IMG/VR virus record: IMGVR_UViG_3300006737_000017
Coordinates: 62,001-126,000 of that record
Direction: 5' to 3' (one strand)
From: a virus
Length of the DNA: 64,000 bases
Shown piece by piece: positions 6,302 through 13,230 of this stretch (within the stretch, counting starts at the first letter, position 1; every line of letters starts with the position of its first letter). Under the pieces are notes generated by a model. It was not told the origin of the DNA, did no database searches, and saw only the letters and a list, made by a program, of their open reading frames with translations. The position numbers and the translations under genes are program-made.

Positions 6302-6526
6302 ATGGCACAATGCTTAAAATGTTTAGGACCAGTACCCCAGGGTCGATTAGACTTGGGTTACAAGGTTTGCATCAATTGCTCTACTACACAATCATACAGT
6401 TGTATTGCAATCACCAATCACAAGACTGGTAATAATATACAAATAGTTGACCAAGAAACGGCAGCTGCTTTTCGTAAAGCAACTCAACGTAAAGGTTACG
6501 GAATTATGGCTGGCTTAAAAGGATAA
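6302..6526 (+). CDS. Small zinc-ribbon protein
   Basis: A 74-residue protein with two CxxC pairs near the N terminus (CLKC at 4-7 and CINC at 23-26) that would hold one zinc ion, followed by a basic C-terminal part (AAAFRKATQRKGYG). Small zinc ribbons in phages commonly bind nucleic acid or RNA polymerase; the role here is not known. It is the first gene after P5, with a CACTACT-ATG leader and no Shine-Dalgarno sequence. Confidence 0.65.
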   Translation: MAQCLKCLGPVPQGRLDLGYKVCINCSTTQSYSCIAITNHKTGNNIQIVDQETAAAFRKATQRKGYGIMAGLKG

Positions 6527-6527
6527 T

Positions 6528-6635
6528 ATGAAAGGTTGCTTAACTATATTACTATTCGGTTTACTTATTGGTACTGGCCAATGGCTTTTGTTTCTTATAT
6601 GCCTTTGGTTGTACTCAATTTGCGATTGTGATTAA
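6528..6635 (+). CDS. Very small hydrophobic protein
   Basis: A 35-residue ORF starting 1 nt after the previous stop. It is almost entirely hydrophobic (CLTILLFGLLIGTGQWLLFL...) and ends in ICDCD. It could be a single-pass membrane peptide. It fits tightly between the zinc-ribbon gene and the tRNA, which supports it, but there is no independent evidence of translation. Confidence 0.4.
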   Translation: MKGCLTILLFGLLIGTGQWLLFLICLWLYSICDCD

Positions 6636-6638
6636 TCT

Positions 6639-6712
6639 GGACCAGTAGCTCAGCTGGATAGAGCATTAGCCTTCTAAGCTAACGGTCGAAGGTTCGAATC
6701 CTTCCTGGTTCA
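6639..6712 (+). tRNA. tRNA-Arg (anticodon UCU)
   Basis: A complete 74-nt cloverleaf without an encoded CCA. The acceptor GGACCAG/CTGGTTC has one G.U pair, the D arm is GCTC/GAGC, the anticodon stem TTAGC/GCTAA encloses CTTCTAA with anticodon TCT, the variable loop has 5 nt, the T arm is GAAGG/CCTTC with TTCGAAT, and the discriminator is A6712. It reads AGA, the arginine codon used most in these AT-rich genes. It sits on the same transcript as the ligase gene. Confidence 0.95.
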
Positions 6713-6738
6713 CTAACAATAAAATTAAAATTACTACT

Positions 6739-8049
6739 ATGAATAAATTTAATGAAGACGGTAAAATGATTTACCACCACCCATGGAGGTTTCTCCAACA
6801 CTTTGTAGAAGATATGAAAGGTACAACTTCTACGTTAAAGAAAAAAGAAATAATCGAAAGGTACTCTGAAAATGAGTTTGTACTTAAATGTCTTAGATAT
6901 ACCCTCGACCCTTTCAAGATGTATTATGTTACTAGTAAAAATTGCAAGAAGCTTTCTAGTTACAAATCGCACGATGGCTATGAAGATGTATTTCAAATGC
7001 TTGATGATTTAGATAATAGAGTTATAACTGGTCACGAAGCAATATCTCAAGTAAATGGTTTCTGCGAAGGAACAGAAGACTTTGTTAAAGAATTAGTTTA
7101 TTCTATCATAGACAAGAATCTTCAAATCAGAGCTAATGCTAAATTGATAAACAAAGTAATTCCCGGATTGATTCCTACATTCGAGTTAGCTCTTGCTAAT
7201 TCCTATGATCCTAAACATGTAAACTTAGAAGAAGATACTTGGTTAACCTCTAGAAAATTAGATGGTGTTAGATGTATTGCTATCTGCGATTCTAATGGCG
7301 AAGTTAAATTACACTCTAGGGCCGGTAAGGAATTTGACACTTTAGCTAAAGTTAAAAGAGATTTGAAATTTGCAATGAGACCTAATACTGTATGGGACGG
7401 TGAGATTTGTATTTTAGATAAAGATGGTAACGAATCCTTCCAAGGTATTATGAAAGAGATACGTAGAAAAGATCACACAATACCCAATCCAACGTTCTTA
7501 GTTTTCGATTACTTAACTCTTAACGAATTTAATACCGGGACAAGCACTAGAACGTTATCAGAAAGAAATGATGTAGTTTTAGATATGGATCACGTACATT
7601 CTTTACAAATGGAAAAAGTTACTAGTATCGAACAGATTCAATCGCTAGCTGATGAAGCTGACGCTTTAGGTCACGAAGGTATTATGATTCGTAAAGATTG
7701 CGAATACAAAGGTAAGCGTTCTAATGATATTCTTAAAGTAAAGAAAATGCACGATGAAGAATACGAGATAGTCGGTTATGATTTTGCTGAACACAGAGTT
7801 ATCGATAATGGTAAAGAAGTAAAAGAAAGAATGCTATCTCAAATATACATTGAGCACAAAGGAAACAGAGTTGGAGTTGGATCTGGCTTCTCTAAAGAAC
7901 AAAGAAGATACTATACTAAAAACTTCGATGAGCTTACAGGAAAGACTGCTACTATACAGTACTTTGAAGAAACCTTAAACGAGGATGGACTATACTCTTT
8001 AAGATTCCCAGTTGTAAAGCACATATACAACAACGGTAGAAATTGTTAA
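6739..8049 (+). CDS. lig: ATP-dependent DNA ligase
   Basis: A 436-residue ligase that seals nicks in double-stranded DNA using ATP. The nucleotidyltransferase motifs are clear: motif I RKLDGVR with the adenylated lysine at about residue 173, motif III WDGEICIL, motif IV EGIMIRKD and motif V ILKVKKMH. An OB-fold region follows (VGVGSGFSKEQR...). Residues 1-140 form a helical N-terminal DNA-binding domain like that of T4 gp30, and the length is in the T4/T7 range. Expression is probably from P5 through the tRNA. The leader ends TTACTACT-ATG without a Shine-Dalgarno sequence. Its C-terminal Cys codon and stop form another TGTTAATAACTT copy. Confidence 0.93.
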   Translation: MNKFNEDGKMIYHHPWRFLQHFVEDMKGTTSTLKKKEIIERYSENEFVLKCLRYTLDPFKMYYVTSKNCKKLSSYKSHDGYEDVFQMLDDLDNRVITGHEAISQVNGFCEGTEDFVKELVYSIIDKNLQIRANAKLINKVIPGLIPTFELALANSYDPKHVNLEEDTWLTSRKLDGVRCIAICDSNGEVKLHSRAGKEFDTLAKVKRDLKFAMRPNTVWDGEICILDKDGNESFQGIMKEIRRKDHTIPNPTFLVFDYLTLNEFNTGTSTRTLSERNDVVLDMDHVHSLQMEKVTSIEQIQSLADEADALGHEGIMIRKDCEYKGKRSNDILKVKKMHDEEYEIVGYDFAEHRVIDNGKEVKERMLSQIYIEHKGNRVGVGSGFSKEQRRYYTKNFDELTGKTATIQYFEETLNEDGLYSLRFPVVKHIYNNGRNC

Positions 8050-8077
8050 TAACTTTTTCAAAATAGTTCCCAAAAAA

Positions 8078-8111
8078 TTTCGATAAGTCGATTTTTTTGA
8101 TTATATTTATA
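8078..8111 (+). promoter_or_regulatory. Middle-type promoter P6 (variant TTTCGATA)
   Basis: TTTCGATAAGTC (8078-8089), 11 nt, TTATATTTATA (8101-8111). The upstream 25 nt (CAAAATAGTTC region) are nearly identical to those before P7. Confidence 0.75.
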
Positions 8112-8134
8112 TATAAATACTTAACTAATAATAA

Positions 8135-8614
8135 ATGACAAATAAGAAAATTTTATACATTGATATGGACGGAGTCCTTTGTGACTTCGATAGCAAGGCG
8201 GCTATGACCCCTAAACATGTCAAAGACAAATATGGTGATAATCTTCACCGAGTTCCTGGGTTCTATAGAGACCTCAACCCTCTGCCAGGAGCAATTAAAG
8301 CTTACAAAGAATTATGCAAACATTACGATGTTTACATTGCTTCAACACCAAGTTGGAGTAATCCTTCATGCTGGATAGATAAGAGACTTTGGGTTCAACA
8401 ATATCTTGGACAAGATGCTTATAAGAAACTTATCCTAACAAGTAACAAGGGTTTACTTAAAGGATGTGACGATGACGGGTTTCCTTATATTCTAATCGAT
8501 GACAATGTTTGGAACGGGGTTGAAGATTTCACAGGAAATCACATACACTTCGGAACTGATGTTAATGCTATGAACTGGGACGATGTCCTTAAATTACTTT
8601 TACCAAATGTTTAG
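8135..8614 (+). CDS. 5'(3')-deoxyribonucleotidase (HAD superfamily)
   Basis: A 159-residue HAD-fold phosphatase of the NT5C type, predicted to remove phosphate from deoxynucleoside monophosphates. The catalytic DxDG motif is YIDMDGVLCDFD (Asp10 nucleophile, Asp12 acid). The threonine/serine motif is ASTPSW, and the acidic motif IV is ILIDDNVWN. The length is typical of phage and bacterial members. It would recycle host nucleotides alongside the dCMP deaminase. It starts after P6 with no Shine-Dalgarno sequence and overlaps the next gene by 8 nt. Confidence 0.88.
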   Translation: MTNKKILYIDMDGVLCDFDSKAAMTPKHVKDKYGDNLHRVPGFYRDLNPLPGAIKAYKELCKHYDVYIASTPSWSNPSCWIDKRLWVQQYLGQDAYKKLILTSNKGLLKGCDDDGFPYILIDDNVWNGVEDFTGNHIHFGTDVNAMNWDDVLKLLLPNV

Positions 8615-9122
8615 ATCCTGGACTACAGAAGAAATATTATTATTAGACCAAGCTGTTAAGAATCACTTAACTACTGAAGATATTTATGAGCTTGCTAAAT
8701 TGATTGACAGATCTTATCAAGCAACTAGAAAGAAGATTCTAGAGATTGCTAACATCATTCCATCTAGTCGATTGGTTACTGTATTAAGAAGAAATGAGCA
8801 ATTAACTTATAATGAAACCTCAGACTTTCCCAAAGATATAGACCATAGTTATATACCACCGGTTATCTTTAATGACGTTCTTAAAATGCGTAAGAAGAAG
8901 CTCAAGCCTGGTGACAAAGTATTGCTAAGAACTATAGAGCATATCAAAGGAATGACCGAGTTTGAAACAGATGGTGCATTTGATTATGCTGACAAGATTC
9001 TTACAGTTGGCTTAGTTTCTGGTAAATCTTTTTATGCTATAGAAGATGAAAAGGATTATCCAATAAGGTTCCATTTGGACTTGGTAAAAGATATTTATTA
9101 TAAATGCACAGAGACAATATAG
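8607..9122 (+). CDS. SANT/Myb-like domain protein
   Basis: A 171-residue protein. The N terminus (RSWTTEEILLLDQAVKNH... LIDRSYQATRKKILEIA, about residues 2-45) has the tryptophan spacing and three-helix pattern of a SANT/Myb-like DNA-binding domain. The second half begins LKPGDKVLLRTIEHIKGMTEFE, reminiscent of a small SH3/KOW-like barrel. The start at 8607 overlaps the nucleotidase by 8 nt; the upstream in-frame ATG at 8583 lies deeper inside that gene. It may act on DNA or transcription; the precise role is unknown. Confidence 0.65.
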   Translation: MFRSWTTEEILLLDQAVKNHLTTEDIYELAKLIDRSYQATRKKILEIANIIPSSRLVTVLRRNEQLTYNETSDFPKDIDHSYIPPVIFNDVLKMRKKKLKPGDKVLLRTIEHIKGMTEFETDGAFDYADKILTVGLVSGKSFYAIEDEKDYPIRFHLDLVKDIYYKCTETI

Positions 9123-9364
9123 ACATATCACGTATGATTGAAATTTTCAATAAGATAGCACTTGATGAAGGGTTCAAAATGATTGTGAATGAAATTGATC
9201 CTTTACAGTTTTTTAGCTCAAAGGAAAAGTTTTTTAAGATGATAGATCATTTGATAGAGCATTATATAGAAACAGAAGAATATGAGAAATGCTCTATACT
9301 ACTACAAGTTAAAAAGGATCATGGCTATATAGACCCAGAGGTAGAAAAGGTTTTTTCAAAATAG
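9104..9364 (+). CDS. Hypothetical protein with UvrB/UvrC-like motif
   Basis: An 86-residue helical protein whose segment HLIEHYIETEEYEKCSILLQVKK resembles the short UvrB/UvrC interaction motif (a helical hairpin with EEYEKC). The same segment recurs in the protein at 10762 (DLIDYFVTTEEYEKCAKLLKMK), so the two are paralogues. It overlaps the previous gene by 19 nt. Such motifs mediate protein-protein contacts; the partner is unknown. The ORF ends just before P7. Confidence 0.6.
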   Translation: MHRDNIDISRMIEIFNKIALDEGFKMIVNEIDPLQFFSSKEKFFKMIDHLIEHYIETEEYEKCSILLQVKKDHGYIDPEVEKVFSK

Positions 9365-9375
9365 TTCTCTAAAAA

Positions 9376-9409
9376 TTTGGATATGTCGAAAATTTTAATT
9401 ATATTAGCA
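9376..9409 (+). promoter_or_regulatory. Middle-type promoter P7
   Basis: TTTGGATATGTC (9376-9387), 11 nt, TTATATTAGCA (9399-9409). It lies 160 nt before the next gene at 9570. Confidence 0.72.
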
Positions 9410-9410
9410 T

Positions 9411-9569
9411 ATAATTTATTATTTAATAATAACTCATACACTAACATAATTAAATAAAAACAATTTATTTATTATTATATAATTCAAAGAATTACACACC
9501 CACAAGGTGTATTAAAAAAGGGATAAGCCGAAACCCTAAATAGTAGGCAATATTAAATATTTTTACAAC
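9411..9569 (+). other. Long 5' untranslated leader, AT-rich
   Basis: No ORF. After P7 the leader is about 150 nt long, unusually long for this genome. Small inverted repeats are visible (ACACC/GGTGT around 9495-9510, and GGG/CCC flanking ATAAGCCGAAA near 9520-9535). The second half could be a small structured 5'UTR controlling the gene at 9570. Nothing matches a riboswitch class I know. Confidence 0.35.
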
Positions 9570-9932
9570 ATGCAAAAGCATAATAGAAAATTTCGTAGAG
9601 GAGGTCCTGGTAATCAACTTCCAATTAAACACAATCAAAAGAAACCATTCGAGCCAGGTAGATATGGTAAAAATTGGGGATCAATTAAAGTGGAACTAGC
9701 TAAGGGCAATAAAGCAATTAACCCTATAGCTCCTGCAACTCAACCTATTATAGGTACACTATGTATAGGAAATATGCAAGTAGACATTACTTTCTCTGAA
9801 GCTAATAGAATTATTGAAGAGCTTCACGATGCAAAGAATAGATACAACGTTGCAAATAGATTAGGTATGTTAGATGCTAAGTCTGGTACACCTGATTCAA
9901 TTAGATTAACCCAAAGCTCTAGAAGCTATTAA
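9570..9932 (+). CDS. Hypothetical basic protein
   Basis: A 120-residue protein with a strongly basic, low-complexity N terminus (about 45 residues, KHNRKFRRGGPGNQLPIKHN...) and a compact C-terminal domain (IIGTLCIGNMQVDITFSEANRIIEELHDAKNRYNVANRLGML). The basic arm suggests nucleic-acid contact. It follows the long P7 leader with no Shine-Dalgarno sequence. No family recognised. Confidence 0.6.
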   Translation: MQKHNRKFRRGGPGNQLPIKHNQKKPFEPGRYGKNWGSIKVELAKGNKAINPIAPATQPIIGTLCIGNMQVDITFSEANRIIEELHDAKNRYNVANRLGMLDAKSGTPDSIRLTQSSRSY

Positions 9933-9950
9933 AAGAAAGGAGTTACAAAA

Positions 9951-10190
9951 ATGACAGTAGAATTATTAACATTTGCATTAGGTTTATTATTAGGTGGTAT
10001 ATTAATGTTCATCTATCTTTGGAGACAAGGTAAAGGTTTGAAAGAATTATTAGCTGATAAAATGATTGCTAATAAATTATTGAAAGATCAAATTACTGGT
10101 AGCGGTAGACCTAATAAATCTTGGAACAATAAGTCTAAGAAAAGATATTACAATGGCAAAAAGAAAAAAACAACAAGTACAAACTCTTAA
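9951..10190 (+). CDS. Small membrane-anchored protein
   Basis: A 79-residue protein with one N-terminal transmembrane helix (LLTFALGLLLGGILMFIYLW) followed by a very basic cytoplasmic tail ending KKRYYNGKKKKTTSTNS. The start has a strong AAAGGAG Shine-Dalgarno sequence, unlike genes directly behind the middle promoters. It overlaps the next gene by 38 nt. Single-pass topology with a basic tail suggests membrane tethering of DNA or RNA, but this is unproven. Confidence 0.6.
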   Translation: MTVELLTFALGLLLGGILMFIYLWRQGKGLKELLADKMIANKLLKDQITGSGRPNKSWNNKSKKRYYNGKKKKTTSTNS

Positions 10191-10494
10191 TACTGATATT
10201 CAGAAAACTGTTTTAGATATATTAAATTCTGTTGACAATGTAGATCCTAAAGATATTTCTAAAGTAACTGTTGAAAAGTTTGATAAGATACTTTCCTTAA
10301 TTTCAGCAAACATTAAAATGTCCGCTGGTAATAGAAACTTTGATCAGAATGAATTTAGAATAGATAAGTCTACAGTTTTTAATTATAAGATGAAATATTC
10401 AACAACTGGAAATATTAGTAAAGAGGATATACAATCGTTAAATTTGTTTTATCAGAAACATAAAAATTTAACAAAAATCTTACTTGCTATTTGA
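10153..10494 (+). CDS. Hypothetical protein
   Basis: A 113-residue, mainly helical, basic protein (MAKRKKQQVQTLNTDIQKTVLDILNSVDNVD...). No known motif. The first 38 nt overlap the previous gene in another frame, and the stop codon overlaps the GATATTTATA box preceding the tmRNA. A later in-frame start would remove the basic N terminus, so the true start is uncertain. Function unknown. Confidence 0.55.
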   Translation: MAKRKKQQVQTLNTDIQKTVLDILNSVDNVDPKDISKVTVEKFDKILSLISANIKMSAGNRNFDQNEFRIDKSTVFNYKMKYSTTGNISKEDIQSLNLFYQKHKNLTKILLAI

Positions 10495-10502
10495 TATTTA
10501 TA
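10493..10502 (+). promoter_or_regulatory. Late-type promoter box upstream of tmRNA
   Basis: GATATTTATA, the sequence repeated before most virion transcription units, lies just upstream of the tmRNA acceptor piece. No TTTGGATA box accompanies it. Confidence 0.55.
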
Positions 10503-10504
10503 AT

Positions 10505-10735
10505 TGAATCGCTATTACTTATATTAGCTGCATTTATGGACCCGGGTTCGATTCCCGGCATCTCCACTAAAAGATTTACACGATATGGGGATGACTGGCT
10601 TTGACAGAATGATAAGGGTATAAGGAAGATTCACTGCAACAACTGGCACACAAGTTGAAATGGCGATGGCTGCCTAATTAGGCCCCCTGACCCAACGGTT
10701 GAAGAAGCATACCGTCTAAGCTTCGGAGGTAAGAG
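10505..10735 (+). ncRNA. ssrA: tmRNA, circularly permuted (two-piece ssrA)
   Basis: The 3' half of the tRNA-like domain comes first: GGAC, T stem CCGGG/CCCGG with loop TTCGATT (10542-10558), acceptor 3' strand CATCTCC (10559-10565) and discriminator A10566. After about 20 nt the 5' half begins: acceptor strand GGGGATG (10587-10593), pairing over 7 bp with the upstream strand and keeping the G3.U70 alanine identity pair, then the conserved ACTGGCTTTGACAG. A helix-2 pairing joins CTTATATT (10518-10525) with GGTATAAG (10617-10624), and CATT (10531) with AATG (10608). A tag frame (10636-10677) and an H-type pseudoknot follow (ACGGT 10695/ACCGT 10711 and GAAGC 10704/GCTTC 10720). The RNA should rescue stalled ribosomes after cleavage into two pieces. 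The outer ends are approximate. Confidence 0.88.
10636..10677 (+). other. tmRNA proteolysis-tag reading frame
   Basis: From a likely GCA resume codon the frame reads ATTGTQVEMAMAA followed by TAA. The C-terminal AMAA matches the small hydrophobic (ALAA/VAA type) degradation signals of tmRNA tags. The stop codon sits in a GCC-TAATTA-GGC hairpin, as in helix 5 of standard tmRNAs. The resume position is inferred. Confidence 0.7.
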
Positions 10736-10761
10736 GATAATTAAATAAAAGGAGTAACAAT

Positions 10762-11145
10762 ATGACACCAGAAGAATACGGCAAAGTAGAAGAATTCATG
10801 GAAGGTTATATGTTAGATTTAACTTACGATATAGTAACTAAGAAGATTGCTTTATCTGAATTAGTTAATACTGACGAAGAAGTTATATTGAGTTACGACC
10901 CATTTGCAATAGGAGAAATAGATCAGGCTTGGTTATTACAAGACTTAATAGACTATTTTGTTACCACAGAAGAATATGAAAAATGTGCAAAACTATTGAA
11001 GATGAAAATACAAGTCGAAAAAGGTACGCTAGATTTATCTGATAGGATATATTTAACAGATGAAGATTTCTTGAATGAAGAACAAGATATGATTATTCAA
11101 TCCTTAATCGATGAATTATTAAAAAATAATTTTAACAAAAATTAG
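10762..11145 (+). CDS. Hypothetical acidic protein, paralogue of 9104-9364
   Basis: A 127-residue acidic helical protein. Its middle segment (DLIDYFVTTEEYEKCAKLLKMK) matches the UvrB/UvrC-like segment of the protein at 9104, and the rest is rich in Asp/Glu. It begins with a perfect AAAAGGAG Shine-Dalgarno sequence right after the tmRNA, suggesting co-transcription with it. No catalytic motif is visible; probably an adaptor-type protein. Confidence 0.6.
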   Translation: MTPEEYGKVEEFMEGYMLDLTYDIVTKKIALSELVNTDEEVILSYDPFAIGEIDQAWLLQDLIDYFVTTEEYEKCAKLLKMKIQVEKGTLDLSDRIYLTDEDFLNEEQDMIIQSLIDELLKNNFNKN

Positions 11146-11155
11146 GAGTTATATT

Positions 11156-11332
11156 ATGAATCAACTACTGAAAGAAAAAATTGAAACAAAGCTTGAAAGA
11201 GTAATTGCAATGGCAAAGAAACAAGATGATGTTATTCTAAAAAGAGGCGACGTTATCAATGATGTAAGAAGTACTTTACGTACAATTGAAAAAGAAATAG
11301 AAGAAGTAAAAAGTCTAATACAAATAGTATAA
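11156..11332 (+). CDS. Small coiled-coil protein
   Basis: A 58-residue, wholly helical, heptad-patterned protein (LLKEKIETKLERVIAMAKKQ..., LRTIEKEIEEVKSLIQIV). It has a good TTAGGAG Shine-Dalgarno sequence. Its stop overlaps the start of the membrane protein at 11332 (TAATG), suggesting coupling. Such short coiled coils often act as oligomerisation partners or chaperones. No family recognised. Confidence 0.6.
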   Translation: MNQLLKEKIETKLERVIAMAKKQDDVILKRGDVINDVRSTLRTIEKEIEEVKSLIQIV

Positions 11333-12411
11333 TGAAGAAAAGACTCTTTCCTTTCTTAATAGGTTTATCAGCTCTATCAGTTTCTGGTAGTGCTGCATTC
11401 TATTCTGTGTTTGGATTGAGTAAACTATTTGCTGGAGCAAGTTTACAAGTTATAATAATGGCGGGTTCATTAGAATTTGCCAAACTAGTTACAGCATCAT
11501 TACTATATCAATATTGGGATACTATAAACAAATGGATGAGATTTTATTTATCTATTGCCGTATTCGTTCTTATGGTAATTACATCTGGTGGTATATACGG
11601 CTTCTTATCTGGAGCTTATCAAGAAACTGCAACAAAGTCGGAATTCTTAGACAAGTCCCTATTAGTATTACAAACAAAGCAAAGTCGATTCGAAGAACAA
11701 AAGGTAGATTTAGTTTTAGAAAAAGATCAATTGAATAAAACTATATCTGACTTAAGAACCTCATTATCTAATCCAGCATCAGTATCTTATTACTCTGAAG
11801 AAGCTGGACAAGTTATTACGACAACGTCTAGTTCTACAAGAAGAGCATTACAATCAGAACTAGCAACTACTATAGAAGATAGGAATGCTATAAACTTGAA
11901 AGTAGAAGCTGTGCAAGATTCTATAATGAGATTAGACACAGAACTATTAGAATTAGAAATAGGCAATGAAGAACAAAGAGAATTGGGGCCACTAAAATAT
12001 CTATCTGAACAAACTGGTAAAGATATGGGGCAAGTGGTTAATTGGTTCTTGTTACTAATTATATTTGTATTTGATCCATTAGCAATTGCATTAGTAATAG
12101 CTGCTAACTTTGCTTTTGCTCAAATTAAATCTAATAAAGTTACTAGTGAAGTAATAGAGGTTGAACCAACAATGTTTACAGGTGAAGTCACATGCTCAGT
12201 ACCACCTGGTCTAGAATATGACACGCCTTATACTCTAGATGAAATAAAAGAAAAATGGCAAGATGAACCAACTTTATACAAAGTCTATGGTGAAGATATA
12301 TTAGAAGACTTTGCAAAACTAAAAGCACAGTATAGAAAACAAGCAACTATACCCAATGCTGAATTTGAAAAACTAATTAATAAATACTATAAACATGGCA
12401 AAAAGAAATAA
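11332..12411 (+). CDS. Large membrane protein with periplasmic coiled coil
   Basis: A 359-residue protein with transmembrane segments at about 6-28, 37-60, 68-92 (FYLSIAVFVLMVITSGGIYGFL) and 237-262 (FLLLIIFVFDPLAIALVIAANFA). Between the third and fourth lies a roughly 130-residue coiled coil (DKSLLVLQTKQSRFEEQKVDLVLEKDQL...). The soluble C-terminal region is acidic, then basic. The architecture resembles phage membrane proteins of the DUF4407 kind, though that link is only by layout. It may remodel the host envelope or anchor replication. It overlaps the following gene by 17 nt. Confidence 0.7.
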   Translation: MKKRLFPFLIGLSALSVSGSAAFYSVFGLSKLFAGASLQVIIMAGSLEFAKLVTASLLYQYWDTINKWMRFYLSIAVFVLMVITSGGIYGFLSGAYQETATKSEFLDKSLLVLQTKQSRFEEQKVDLVLEKDQLNKTISDLRTSLSNPASVSYYSEEAGQVITTTSSSTRRALQSELATTIEDRNAINLKVEAVQDSIMRLDTELLELEIGNEEQRELGPLKYLSEQTGKDMGQVVNWFLLLIIFVFDPLAIALVIAANFAFAQIKSNKVTSEVIEVEPTMFTGEVTCSVPPGLEYDTPYTLDEIKEKWQDEPTLYKVYGEDILEDFAKLKAQYRKQATIPNAEFEKLINKYYKHGKKK

Positions 12412-12934
12412 AAAAATAAAGGTTGTAAATAGAGAACAAGAATATATTGTTGAATATAGAAAGGGTACAAAATGGAACGAAAGACCTGATTGCACCTACA
12501 GATATATGTCTTGTAAATTATGCGGTCACATGACAGTAGTAGGAGAAGACGCTACAGCAGTTACTTGTCACCATTGTGTTAATGAAATGGTAGAAGGCCC
12601 ACAATTTTCAGCAAGAAGAATAAGCTCTGGTCGCCCAGCTGGTTGGCATTTTATGGCTGAGTACGTTGATAAAGATGGTAACGTATTTCACAAAGGTAAA
12701 GAGCAACCTAAATTAAAAGGTACAATAGAAGCTACTGTCATTGTAAAAAAACAAAAAATTTCAAAGACAGAAAAGAATACTATGATCAGAGAAGCTAACA
12801 CTAGAATTCACAAATTAAAGAAAGACCTTAAGAATGCAAAGCTCAAGAAAGAAATCAAAAGTCTTACAAGAGAAATAACTAGATTATCTAAAATTGCAAG
12901 AGGTAAAATACCAAGGTCAAAAAGATTTAAGTAA
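12395..12934 (+). CDS. Zinc-finger protein, unknown function
   Basis: A 179-residue basic protein with two CxxC pairs (CKLCGH about 40-43 and CHHC about 58-61) forming a zinc ribbon, then a conserved-looking GRPAGWHFMAEYVDKDGNVFHKG segment, and a lysine-rich coiled-coil C terminus (RIHKLKKDLKNAKLKKEIKS...). It reads like a nucleic-acid or ribosome-associated factor. It is the last gene before promoter P8. The family is not named here because I do not recognise it with certainty. Confidence 0.65.
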   Translation: MAKRNKKIKVVNREQEYIVEYRKGTKWNERPDCTYRYMSCKLCGHMTVVGEDATAVTCHHCVNEMVEGPQFSARRISSGRPAGWHFMAEYVDKDGNVFHKGKEQPKLKGTIEATVIVKKQKISKTEKNTMIREANTRIHKLKKDLKNAKLKKEIKSLTREITRLSKIARGKIPRSKRFK

Positions 12935-12938
12935 ATTA

Positions 12939-12972
12939 TTTGGATAAGTCGAAAAAATTTATTATATTGTAT
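12939..12972 (+). promoter_or_regulatory. Middle-type promoter P8
   Basis: TTTGGATAAGTC (12939-12950), 11 nt, TTATATTGTAT (12962-12972). It drives 13007 onward, probably through the sigma-factor gene. Confidence 0.78.
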
Positions 12973-13006
12973 ACTAATAGAAAACAAAACTTATTAGGAG
13001 ATTACA

Positions 13007-13228
13007 ATGGCAACGCACGACAAACTTATTTACTATAGAAGCGAATTTAGTAGAGAAGCAAAAAAGATAGAAATGGAAATTCCTCCGAATTTAACAATAG
13101 CAGAGTTTAAGATTGTATGTAGAAGATTAGCTTCTTCTTTGGGTTATGCACCTGAATCAGTAGCTAATGAATTTGGAAGAGATAAAGAAGTTGGAAATAA
13201 AAAACAATTAAAATTATTATTTGACTAA
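13007..13228 (+). CDS. Hypothetical protein
   Basis: A 73-residue soluble protein (MATHDKLIYYRSEFSREAKKIEMEIPPNLTIAEFKIVCRRLASSLGY...). The beta-strand/helix/helix pattern resembles small phage helper proteins. It is the only first gene behind a middle promoter that carries a clear Shine-Dalgarno sequence (TAGGAG). It is followed 2 nt later by the lytic transglycosylase-like gene. Function unknown. Confidence 0.6.
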   Translation: MATHDKLIYYRSEFSREAKKIEMEIPPNLTIAEFKIVCRRLASSLGYAPESVANEFGRDKEVGNKKQLKLLFD

Positions 13229-13230
13229 AT

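Noticed and set aside
10530-10569. A T arm and acceptor end resembling a truncated tRNA gene.
   Set aside because: No matching 5' acceptor, D arm or anticodon arm lies upstream. The missing half is found downstream, so it belongs to the permuted tmRNA.
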